Assembly (NCBI GenBank): GCA_963969365.1 | Contig: OZ017747.1 | Location: forward strand, 2,170,001 to 2,234,000 | Length of the DNA: 64,000 nucleotides | Origin: Asterochloris sp. CNOR1 | Taxonomy: Eukaryota > Chlorophyta > Trebouxiophyceae > Trebouxiales > Trebouxiaceae | Reading direction: 5' to 3' | In this document: positions 1 to 14,456 of the stretch, piece after piece | Numbering within the stretch: position 1 is the first letter of the stretch | How the letters are laid out: each line of letters begins with the position of its first letter | The notes under the pieces: model-generated | Told to the model about the DNA's origin: nothing | Seen by the model: the letters and a program-made list of their open reading frames with translations, nothing else | The model's database searches: none | Program-made: the position numbers and the translations under genes

Positions 1-108
1 CCCGCAGCCTGCAGCTGCAGCAACCTGAAGCAGGGCCTGGATGGTTGTGTCAATGGTGGTGGCTAGCTCCTTCAGCCCACAATGATGGGGTCCCCTGCCT
101 GGCTGCAG

Positions 109-1101
109 CAAGTTCAAGGAGGGCAAGACCCGCATCCTGGTGGCCACTGACCTGGTGGGGCGCGGCGTGGATGTTGAGCGTGTCAACATTGTCATCAACT
201 ATGACATGCCTGAGACAGATGAGGTCAAGGGCAACGGCGCTGACACATACCTGCACCGGGTGAGCTGGGACGGTTTTACTTCTTGTCCTGCAGCTGCCTG
301 GCATGACATGCCGGAGACCGGCAATGTCAGAGGCATCGAAACCATCACCTACCTGCACAGGATGAGCTGCTGCCACCTGCCTGTGGCTGACATTTCCATC
401 CAGAAGCTCTCAGGCAGCAGTCAGGTCAAGCACAGCGGCCTAGACCCTGTCTGCCAAGGGTAAGGGTGACCTGGGCTTGTTTTCGAGGAGATGTCCTGCA
501 GCTGTCTGGCAAGGCAGTATGTTGTCAAGGACAGAGGCGCTGACACCTCAATGCACAATTTGACCGGCTTGCCTCCTGCAGTGGAGCTGCCTGGCCCACT
601 GGTGGTGTGCCATGCCTTTGTGCTGTTCAGCCAATCATATCTCAGGGTCCAAGGCAGGCACAGGCAGCAGGCTGGACTTCTGCAGAGCCTGATGGTTCGA
701 CTGTGTGACTGCACACATATGCTGCCTTCATGGAGTGCACAATCTCTTTGGCTCCTCAGCTGATGATTGGTCTGCTACTGCGCAGGTCGGCCGTGCCGGG
801 CGCTTTGGCACCAAGGGGCTGGCCATCACATTCGTGTCCTCAGAGCAGGACTCACAAGTGCTCAACATGGTGAGTCTCATGCAGCTCTGGTTTTCTCGCG
901 TGCGGCAGCTGCATTTGCTCTGAACGCTTGGCAATTTGCAGTCTGGAGTGTAGCCATGGTGCTTGTTGCTGCCATCACTGTTGTGTTTGAGGTGTGCACT
1001 CACTACACCGCCATTTGCTTGTGCAGGTTCAGGAGCGCTTTGACGTGGACATCAAGCCTCTGCCTGACAGCATTGATGCCGAGGCCTACATGAACGCTTG
1101 A
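109..1101 (+). CDS. UAP56/SUB2-type DEAD-box RNA helicase, 3' end only
   Basis: C-terminal part of the mRNA splicing and export helicase UAP56 (DDX39B/Sub2), which acts in spliceosome assembly and in the nuclear TREX complex. Exons 109-259, 786-869 and 1027-1101 join in frame. They encode the RecA-2 motifs: motif IV-V region [24 protein letters not shown], motif VI region [15 protein letters not shown], then the family ending with ITFVSSEQD and [12 protein letters not shown] before TGA. The C-terminus MNA lies close to the plant ending. Odd point: between DMPE and DTYLHR there are about eight extra residues (roughly TDEVKGNG) that plant and animal homologues, as I remember them, lack. The 526-bp intron after this exon holds two decayed copies of the same exon segment. 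The gene begins left of the window. Identification is firm; the insertion could mark an unrecognised intron or a duplication slip. Confidence 0.9.
299..545 (+). repeat. Decayed exon copies in UAP56 intron
   Basis: Positions 299-373 resemble exon positions 201-268, including DMPET...TYLHR in the same frame and a former splice donor now reading ATGAGC instead of GTGAGC. A weaker third copy near 510-545 keeps GTCAAGG...GGCGCTGACAC. Seen directly by comparing the strings. Confidence 0.7.
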
Positions 1102-1560
1102 CAATTTCATAGCACACCAACAATCCTTTGTTGCCCCAGCGCCAGTCAGAAGTACAGGGTGCAATCCTGGCAATAAGTAAAAAGTCCCTGCTAAGGTTGC
1201 TCAACTACGAAAAGCAAGTCATGAAACTGGTCTTCTCGGTTCCCTCAAGGCAGCTTGAGCAGCAAGGGGGAGATTTGAGGGGGGCCGTGCAGGTCTGAGC
1301 TCGCCAGGCCTGTCCACATACCTGCAAGAGCAGGTGCAGGAGTGTAAGCCAGCTGTGTACATGCATCCACCAGCAGCAGAACCACACTCTCCACAAGAGA
1401 GCGTGCAGTGGCTTGTGAGGGGCTGATGTTACAGGGTTCACATGATGACTGCAGCTGCAAGGTCTGAGCTTCCAGATGCGCATTGCCAGATGTGGGGAAA
1501 GCCACCCTCACTCAGCTGGGTGTGAGCCAGTCATGTGAAGGCTCCAGACATCTGAAAGCC
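1102..1560. other. Intergenic, convergent 3' flanks
   Basis: Holds the 3' flanks of UAP56 and of the bL17 gene. A TTACA at 1429-1433 is UGUAA, the usual green-algal poly(A) signal, on the minus strand and would suit bL17. I see no convincing gene. Confidence 0.4.
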
Positions 1561-2065
1561 TCACTCTATGACTGCCATCTTGGCAGTGTCCTGCGGACGG
1601 TGGCCGGTGTGCAGCACACGGGTGTAGCCGCCTGCCCTATCCTTGTACCGCTGAGCCATGGTTGTGAACAGCTTGTGAATCATGTCGTCTTCCCTGACAA
1701 TCTTGGCAGCTTTGCGGCGGGCATGAAGGTCACCCTGCAGGCAAATCAGTGGCTGCTCAGTCACAGCGCTAGCCCGCTGCAGGTCTTCCAAACATTCCTG
1801 CCTTGGGCTGCTGACCTCCTTGCCAATGGTGACCACTTGATCAGCAAGGCGGCGCAACTCCTTGGCTCTGGGCAGTGTGGTCTCTATGCGCTCATGCCGC
1901 AGCAGCTGACCCACCATGGTTCTGCAGCAGCGAAGCAGAGGGTGAGACATCAACAATCAACTTTGCCGGAGGCCCACCAACACCAGCCCATGCCACCCAC
2001 CTGAGCATAGCCCATCTGTGAGATGAAGAGCGTCCAAGCTTGGCCAAACGAACTCTGTGTTTCAT
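1561..2065 (-). CDS. Mitochondrial-type ribosomal protein bL17
   Basis: Large-subunit ribosomal protein bL17 of the organellar (bacterial-type) ribosome. Three exons on the minus strand, 2065-2001, 1921-1816 and 1734-1561, give 114 residues with all junction phases closing. It starts MKHRVRLAKLGR, followed by HRWAMLRTMVGQLL, RHERIETTLPRAKELRRLAD, then GDLHARRKA, DRAGGYTRVLHT and the terminal MAVIE. The wording MLRTMV.QL..HERIETT resembles plant mitochondrial L17 more than plastid L17. The protein starts at the mature bacterial N-terminus with no leader, which is common for mitochondrial L17. Introns are 79 and 81 bp. It is divergent from the DEAD-box helicase gene with 160 bp between start codons. 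Confidence in the family is high; the organelle is inferred. Confidence 0.9.
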
Positions 2066-2225
2066 GCACAGCCCAAATCTTGATTGTGTGGCCTGACTTC
2101 AAGTTCCCAAATTCCTCCTGCCAGGGGGAGGCCAGAGCGCCGCACAACAGGCCAGATCGCAGGGTGGTGCTCCTCTTCTCGCATCATGACCTAGCACTGT
2201 AGCTTTGGTGCCTGGACAGAGGACA
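2066..2225. promoter_or_regulatory. Divergent promoter, bL17 / DEAD helicase
   Basis: Only 160 bp separate the two divergent start codons, so both promoters and both 5' UTRs must sit here. No TATA-like element is obvious. Confidence 0.45.
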
Positions 2226-7433
<5,208 letters not shown>

Positions 7434-8085
7434 GTGCCCCAGCTGCTGTCCCAGGCACAGTCTGCGTCGCAGTTCAGCAGGCAGGGCGCAGCTGTTGACG
7501 CCTGGGATGGTTGGAGTCCCCCACTGCTGCCTGGGATTGTTGAGGTCCCCTGATCTGCCGCCAGACACAGTCTGTGCGCTGTCACCAACGCCTTCAGGCT
7601 GCTAGGCTATGTGTTTCAGTTCCAGCACACCAGTGTGTTGCATTGCCCATCTCTACGGCCTCCTCAGGCTGCTAGGCATTGCGTAGCAATCCTGTTGCAC
7701 CCAGTCTGCCCAGGGTGCTGGGCCTTGCCTCCTGTGTCGCTTCAATCGGCCTCCCTGCCCACTCCAGCCCCTGAGACAATCCCATGCAATGCTGGCCCGA
7801 TACTTGAGCGCTGATTTGATTGTTAGATGAGTGCAACACCCATCACAAAGTTTCAACTGACAAGTCTCAAGAACTGCTGGGTAGGGAATCTTCCTTCACA
7901 AAGGTGTCGAGTGCAGCATGAAAATAGTACGGCCAAATGACACTGACGGCAAGCGTTTGCTGGGGAAACTGGTGCGCAAGAGCTGAGGGGTGGAAAGCAC
8001 AGGGGTGGGGGCACACTGGCTGTGTCACTGTGCGGCATACACAAGAACGAATTGGCCCATTGCATGGGGTGCAGGTACAGCAGCG
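7434..8085. repeat. 3' flank with duplicated helicase tail
   Basis: 7474-7522 copies the end of the helicase's last exon (7392-7440), about 40 of 48 bases matching, but the stop codon is lost. A further partial copy lies at 7529-7550. A second small tandem pair (CAGGCTGCTAGGC) occurs at about 7591 and 7667. The rest of this 652-bp convergent gap shows no gene. Confidence 0.65.
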
Positions 8086-9153
8086 TCACCGGTAGACACG
8101 CTGCTGTGGGAGGGCGGGCACGGCCACGATGTCTGGGTGAGCTGCCAGCCCATTGCGGATCTTCTGGGCATGCTCAACCAGCTCCTCATGGGCTGCAGCC
8201 ATGCAGGCAGGCTCAGAAGTGTGAAGGCTTGCAGATGTCAGGTACTTTGAGGTCAGGCATTGCAGGGGAGGGCCTCACTTGGCGGCAAAAGCTGCTTGTG
8301 GGCTGCAGGCGAACAGGCCTACACGTACCACAAGTGCAAAGCCAGACAAAGCCAGAAGCAGGGCAGCCAGCCTGTGTACAAGGCGGAGGCCCCAGCAGGT
8401 GCGCAGGCGACCCACAGATGCAATAGATGCACAGCAGGCAGGCATTTCTCGCGAGCACATCATGGGAGTGAAGGGCAGCAAGCGCCTTATGTGCACTGAT
8501 GCAGGGCAGGCAGGACTGACCGCGACACCCAGCGGCACCCAGCCGCTAGAGCATCTGTGCAAAACACATGTTCAATGCCAAGTCCGTGTAGTTGAAGATC
8601 TCAGCAGGCTCACTTTTGAAGCCTTGCAGCGTGACTGGCGATATGTGCAGCCCCTGTTCCTGTGGGATGCGCTCAACCCGCTGCACATCGCTGTGGCACC
8701 TGCAAGCCAGTTGAAGGGAGTTCTGAGGGCAGTGCTGGGTTTGACTTCAGGCTGCATGCTGCAGCAGAAACGCGGGCACGGTGGTGATTTACGAGTACTT
8801 ACAGTGCACACTTGTCCAGATCACTGGCGCAGGTGAGGCAGTAGGTGTGCAGGCAGGGCAGTGTGCGCCCATAAACCTCCACCGGGAAGTTGCAGCTGAT
8901 GCAAAAGTGGATTCTGGAGGCGGCCTTCCTGCTCTGAATGCGGCCAAATTGCTGCCGCTGGTCCTGCACGCAGGAGAGAGGGGCTTGCTGGTGCATGCTG
9001 ACAGCTGTGGCCCAAGAAGTGCAAGGTGTGTTCAAAGCAGTCAAGTGAAAGATGAATAACATCTTGAACGTACTGTCTCTGTCTGCTTTCCATGCTTGAG
9101 GCACCAAAATGCAACACAGCCCATACAAGCGCTACCTGCAGACCCATCCCCAT
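8086..9153 (-). CDS. HAKAI-like RING-finger E3 ubiquitin ligase, compact
   Basis: Small RING protein resembling HAKAI (CBLL1), an E3 ligase that in plants and animals belongs to the m6A mRNA methyltransferase complex. Exons on the minus strand: 9153-9136, 8963-8803, 8699-8614 and 8192-8086, giving 123 residues with phases closing. RING ligands fit C27-x2-C30, C43-x-H45-x2-C48-x2-C51 and C58-x2-C61. The core RIHFCISCNFPVEVYGR followed by LPCLHTYC is HAKAI-like (HFC.RC.FPI.IYGR.IPC.H.FC). After the RING come LHISPVTLQGF and THEELVEHAQ, which fit the remains of the second zinc finger. The Pro-rich tail of larger HAKAIs is absent. The 18-bp first exon is the least certain part. If the donor at 8613 is not used, the frame instead reaches a stop at 8546. 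Divergent from the next gene. Confidence 0.7.
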
Positions 9154-9449
9154 TCACTCGAAGCGTCTCTCCGGGCAGCTGCTGGGCTCACACAACCGAC
9201 ACAACCAGGTCAACTTGACGCTAACCGGCTGGCGTCTCCCAAAGTCAACATCGTTCAAGTCAACAATCGAAAGCAAAGTTCAGAACAGCAGATTTCGGGC
9301 TACCTCGCAACGCCACCAGACTCCCTCGCGAACGTCTGAGGCATACTCTCGTTTGATTCCCCCTCCCATTCTTTTTGTTGGTATCAACTGGTGTCCTTGA
9401 AGGCCCTGCCTGCTTTGTCAGGGTCTCAGTTCAAGAGCACCTTAGCCAA

Positions 9450-12400
9450 ATGAATAGTTACCGATTGGAAGATGATCAACTCAGTTTGGGCTCCATTGAC
9501 ACACCAGTTCACTCGCCAGGGCCCAAGTCCTTCCATTCTGCCCTGAGCCCAGAAGGTGGCACTGCAACTGCATTGCTCATTGCTGCCTGTGCCAAAGCTG
9601 ATAGATTACCAGTCCATGCAGGCTCCCAAGGAGGCCAGGACACCCCCGTGGGCTCAGCCACAGAAACTGCTGCAGCTACCGGTGTCCAGCCTGGTGCCCA
9701 CAGCTCCAAGATTAGGACTGCTGTGCAGCAGCTGGAAGGCTTTCGCAATGTCAGCGCTCCAGGCGGCCCAGCAGCCAGCGCATTAGCTGGGGCACTACCA
9801 GCAGGTAGCCTGGCGCCAGCCGTGCCTGGAGCCCTGCCTTCCACTCCTGCAGCGACCACTGGCGGCAAGCAGCAGGTAGCTGACTCTCCGTCCAGCAGCC
9901 AGCGCCCAGCTCACTCTCATGATGGCGGCTTGGCAGTGGGGGGAATCTCAGGTGATGGACGCCGTGCTGCTGGGCCTGGGGCGGCAGCAGCAGAGCCATC
10001 TGCGCCACGTGCTGCTGCTGCTGCCACCTCAGCAGGTGCTCCTGCTACAAGCCAGCAGTCGGTGCACCTGGCCGTGTCGGCGACTCCACCCTCCACCCCA
10101 ACCCACGGCGGTGCGCAGGCGGGCGCAGGCCGGCAGGCAGCATCTGGTGCTAGCGCAGGAGCCGCAGGAGGGCAGCACAGCCCGTTCGCCTCCAGCAGCA
10201 GCCAGCTGGGAGCAGGCCGGCAGCCAGCAGCTGCGGCTCAGGCCACGGGCACAGGGGGTGCAGCAGGACAGTCTGTCTCGTCCCTCGCAGGCAGCAGGCA
10301 GCTGGGGGCAGCCCCGGACCAGGTGGACAGGCCGACTGTTGTGAAGATGGCAGCCATCAGGGATCCAGGCGTGGGCCCTGTGGCGACAGCGGTGGCAGCT
10401 GCAGCCGCGCTGCAGGCGGACAAAGAGCAGGCGCACCAGAAGACTGCCACCGCAGAGGCGACGACAGCGCCAGGGGCAGAGTGGCAGGACCCGTCTGCAG
10501 GGGCACCCTCAGGTAGACCCGGCTGCATGCCTGCCTAGGGATGCTGCTCAGCAGTGCCCAGGGGATGGGCTGGGCACTCCCAGGAGGCGGGGCCCGCAGG
10601 AAAGCCAGTTCAACTCGATGCTGGATGCAGAAGCTTGATGTGGGTGCAGCGCCAGCTGAACCTGAAGGGTGCAGAGCTGATGTGCCTGGGGCCCAACAGA
10701 ATGCTGGGTGCAAAGCCCATGTGGGGCAGCTTTGTGGAAGCCAGCCCAGGACATGTATAAGTAGGTGTACAGGATGATGGGGGCTTTGCCAGCCAGCCAC
10801 TGCATGTCATTGAAGGCTGCAGAGCTTGGTTTAAGTTCTGCAGACCTGGATGCTGAGATGACCTCCATCGGCCCTGTCGAAGAGGATGCGGTGCGGAGCC
10901 CGACTGCCACAGAGCAGGACGGCAGCCAAGGCCCCATCAGGGCGACAGATGCCACTGCAGCAGCAGCGCCTGCGCAGGCTGGGCAGTCAGGGACCCACGC
11001 AGATGCACCTGGTGCGCCAGGCTGCCAGCAGGGCTCACAGTCAGTCCCCACAAAGAGCATCTACAACGCATGTGCTGTTCAGCACCCACACGACATGGTC
11101 CCTTTGCATGCCTGCATGCCAGACAAACAGCTGTCATCTCCTTCGTGCGCATACAAGCTGCATGCTGGGCGTGCTCTGTACTTCAACTATGAGGAGGTGG
11201 CTGCCACCCTGTGCCCATGACTCGTTGTCATGTACTGCAGGAATCATGGCAGTGCCAGAGCCTGTGGGCGCGCCTGTGGACAGCAGGGATGTCGTGCTGA
11301 GCGACAAGCCTGGCTGCAGTGCTGATGCGTCCGTCAGATGCTCTCTCGGTGCCCTACCCGCTGCCCTGTCTTGCAGCTGTAGGCTGGACTTTGCAGAGCA
11401 GCGCAATGCCCTGAGCGGGGACACTCTGACCGCCTACATCGCTGCGCATTGCTGCAGGGATTAGTACCGTTGCAGGGGCTGTTCCCCTGCTGACTCAGCA
11501 AGCATTCGCATTCACTGCCTACAGGCAGGGCCAGCCCACTGGTGCCAGCCATTGGGACCACAGCTGCCCAGCATGCTGCGTCCAGGGAGCCCGGAAGGGG
11601 GGCTCAGGGGCCCATCAGCTTGGGCACCTCTGTGGCAGATGCCGCAGCTGCCAAGGGCCCCAGCAGCGGTGGGTCCCCAAGGCGCAGCCCAGGAGCCCTC
11701 ATGCAGCCGTTAGCTGCCAACTCAAAGGCTGCAAGCAGCGCCAGCCCCTGGTCTCACGCTGGCCCAGCTGCAGGGAGCACCAGCTCAGGTGTGGGTGCCA
11801 GCAGCAGCGCCGCGCCGCAGCCTGAGCCCACGCGAGGCGGGTCAGGGCCCGCCAGCACAGGCGCTGCCAACACAAGCGCTGCTAGAACCAAGGCAGCAAG
11901 CACAGACGCCAAGGATGTGGACTTTGACTTCAGGGTGGACCAGGGCATGAGCCAGCTCGCCAAGGCTGCGGTGGCCGAGGGCGGCAATGTGCAGCAGGCC
12001 CGCCAGGCCACGCATGTTGTGGGGGCTGCGCTGAAGGAGAATCTCGGCAGCCTGCCACCAGCGCCTGCAGCAGCAGCAACACGCACCTCTGGTGCTGGCC
12101 AGGAGGCAGCAGGCGACTCTGTGGCACCTGCCAGCCAAGCCAGCGCTGCTGCTGCTCCTGGTGAGGAGGCTGGGGGCAGCCATGCCGCTCTAGCCGGGCA
12201 AGCAGGCGCTAAAATTGCACACGAGGGGCCTGCCAGCAAGGAGGCGCTGGCTAGCGACGCTGCAGGGGCTGCGCTGCTGAAGGGCAGGGGTGATGTCAGT
12301 GAGCCTGCTGAGGAGCCTGTGAGCAGGGCTGAGGGGGAGCTCAACAAGGCCATGGCTGCCAAGGCAAGCGGCTCTGTCCATCGTCCGTGTCAAGGGCGGC

Positions 12401-13280
12401 CAGTGCAGTCCCACAAGTCTATGGGCAGGGCTGACAGCTGAATTTTTCTGCCACTTGCTTTTACTAGATGGCTGGCCGCTGCAACAGTTCGTTGTATTCC
12501 TGCACAGGTCTGCCTGATTGAATGCTCTGCTTCTGCATGGCCAGATGCTGCATGAGCTGTCTGCACTGACCCACAAGTGTGGTTCCGCAGAGTTGGCTGC
12601 TGAGAGCCCTGCCTGTGCTGTGCAGGGACTGGACAGCCAGCCGGTGAAGGATGCTATTGCAGCTACCTCCATTGCTGCCACCAATCGAATCGCCCAAGGT
12701 GGGCTGCAGCACTTGATGTGTATGGTACAGCCTCCCAGCAGTGCAAGTCCTGCTGGGCCTGGCTGCTGTGGCGCCAGTGACAGCATGCCCATCTGAGTGT
12801 GGGCTGTGTTTTGCAGGCAGCAGAGGTCAAAGTGATGCTGGCCTGCCCATCAGCACCACAGCCCCTGCCGTCACACCCACAGCAAGTGCAGTGGCCCAGC
12901 TGGGCGCAACGCTTCAGGCGGCAGTGAGTGACAAGGGGCTGGGGGTAGAGGCCCATCAGAAAGTTGACAAGGCCATGGCTGGAGTCAATGTGGGCCTGTC
13001 AGGTGGGCATCTGCAGGTTTGCCATTAGGCAGTAGCCTGTCCTGACTGCTGCAAAGGCAGACTGAAAAGCCGTCAACACCACAATCACAGGGCAGCTGTA
13101 CACATGTGAGTGGATGCATTCCTGTTGTTTGGTGGGGGCCTAGAGCCATCCTGACTGGTCTTTTGTGTGCATGCAGCCGACAAGACCGAGGAGCCCAAAC
13201 CCAACAGTGAAGCCCTCCTCAGTGACAGATCTGCGGGCCTGTTTTCCTGCTTTCCATGCTTTAAGCCCAAGTCCAAGTAG
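9450..13280 (+). CDS. Ala/Ser/Gly-rich low-complexity protein, Cys-rich C-terminus
   Basis: I do not recognise the family. Supported exons: 9450-10512 (ATG at 9450, MNSYRLEDDQLSLGS), one starting at 10844, one around 11529-12363, then 12626-12698, 12817-13002 and 13177-13280; phases close for the last four. One or two middle exons (about 11000-11530) are unresolved. The protein is about 850 residues or more and dominated by Ala, Ser, Gly, Pro and Gln. A better ordered part reads DVDFDFRVDQGMSQLAKAA, and Ala-rich helical repeats (SAVAQLGATLQAAVSDKGL) follow. The end, LFSCFPCFKPKSK, has two Cys and Lys residues like an acylated, membrane-binding tail. The intron at 12364 is GC-AG. Possible scaffold or LEA-like protein; function unknown. 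Confidence 0.55.
12364..12625 (+). other. GC-AG intron in Ala-rich gene
   Basis: AAG is followed by GCAAGC, and the next exon begins GGACTGGACAG in phase 0. The donor is the same sequence as in the DEAD helicase intron. Confidence 0.6.
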
Positions 13281-13420
13281 AGCTAAGTGAAGAGTGCTCC
13301 CCTTGAAACTGAATGCACAGTGTCTTGAGTGTCTTAGTCAGATAATCTAGACTGGACATGCCTGGTCAAAAGGGGTGAACCTCCCGACTCCCCAAGCCGT
13401 GAGCCCGCTCGACAGCAACC

Positions 13421-13968
13421 ATGGGTGCTGTGGCCAGGTTAGAGCTTGGCCACATGCTGTTGAGCAGGGTTGGCCGTTGTGGCGGCAGCCGGCCTGAATG
13501 CCTGCAACTTAGCTTTTGACGCTGCAGGGTCTGGGTGCCTTGCTGATGTGGGCTGTTGCCAGATTTAAGGGCTGCTACTGTGTTGCGCTGTAGTCCTGCC
13601 TGGCCAAATCTTGACTGACTGCTGTTCACCTCTGCTGCAGCTGCCTGTCTGGGATTTGTGCCTCTATTGGGAACTGCCTCAACTCCATCATTGGTGAGTG
13701 GTGACCACCCTGGAGCCAATGCATTGTTGACTGCATCTTCTGCTTAACACGGTGTGCGACCCTCTCCATGGTGCTGCAGGGGCCATCTCAGGATGCTGCA
13801 GCGGCATCATCAATGGCATCGTGCGCTGCTTCAGTGGTGAGTCCCTGGTCCGTTGAAGCTCGTTGGAAGAGATGCTGCCAACTTCTGACTGGGTGCTGTC
13901 CTTTCCGTGCAGGCATCTTCAATTCACTGGCCACTTGCCTCACGTGTGGGCGGCGTAGACGAGTCTGA
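13421..13968 (+). CDS. 60-residue Cys-rich hydrophobic membrane peptide
   Basis: Four tiny exons, 13421-13437, 13641-13693, 13780-13836 and 13913-13968 (17, 53, 57 and 56 bp), splice to exactly 60 codons plus TGA with all phases closing. The peptide begins MGAVASCLSGICASIGNCL, continues as repeated Gly-Ile/Cys hydrophobic units (NSIIGAISGCCSGI, NGIVRCFSGI), and ends LATCLTCGRRRRV. The MG start could be myristoylated, and the Cys plus Arg-rich tail suits S-acylation. Similar very short Gly/Ile/Cys repeat proteins occur in fungi and algae without known function; I recall the pattern but cannot name the family. Exon borders all fall after a first codon base, so exons 2 and 3 look like duplicated modules. 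Located just downstream of the Ala-rich gene on the same strand. Confidence 0.65.
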
Positions 13969-14456
13969 CATGCAATCTACAGCAGTGTCCACACTTCATT
14001 TTAGAGCTAGTCTGACAATGGACTTGAGGGACCCTCTGCTATGCGTGAACCTCTCTGTGAACAGAACTCCGCCTTGTGAAGCCCAGTACATGCTTGAACA
14101 CTACACTGATGGTCACATGCAATGACGAAAGCTGACTGCGAATGGGTTGCAATTGTTGTGGGGAGAGTGTCTGCTGCTGGCCTAAACAGCTGTGTACTAC
14201 AAGGGAGGAACTTGATCATTGTCCTCAACACAGCAGTGCATTTTTGCTGTGTGGACGGCCTTGATGACAAAGCCGCCCGCATCCGCTGCCTGTGGAAATT
14301 GCTTTGACTGCACAGACAAGCTCCGATTGACCTGCACGCCAGCTGCCCTCCTGCCAGTGATTGTGGGGAGCTTGCTGCAGGCAGGGAGCAGATGTCAATA
14401 CCAGACGTACACAAAGTTTTGAGGCAGAGGCAGCCCTCAGCTTGGCGTGCAGGCCC
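13969..14456. other. Convergent intergenic region
   Basis: 488 bp between the stops of the Cys-rich peptide gene and DNAAF11. Lower GC than the genes. Nothing recognisable. Confidence 0.4.

Noticed and set aside
1205-1511. Minus-strand frames between UAP56 and bL17
   Set aside because: No family motif, no clear splice structure; likely the bL17 3' UTR.
8279-8836. Long plus-strand reading frame of 185 codons
   Set aside because: It lies antisense to HAKAI exons and introns, has no family resemblance, and shows no splice-compatible context.
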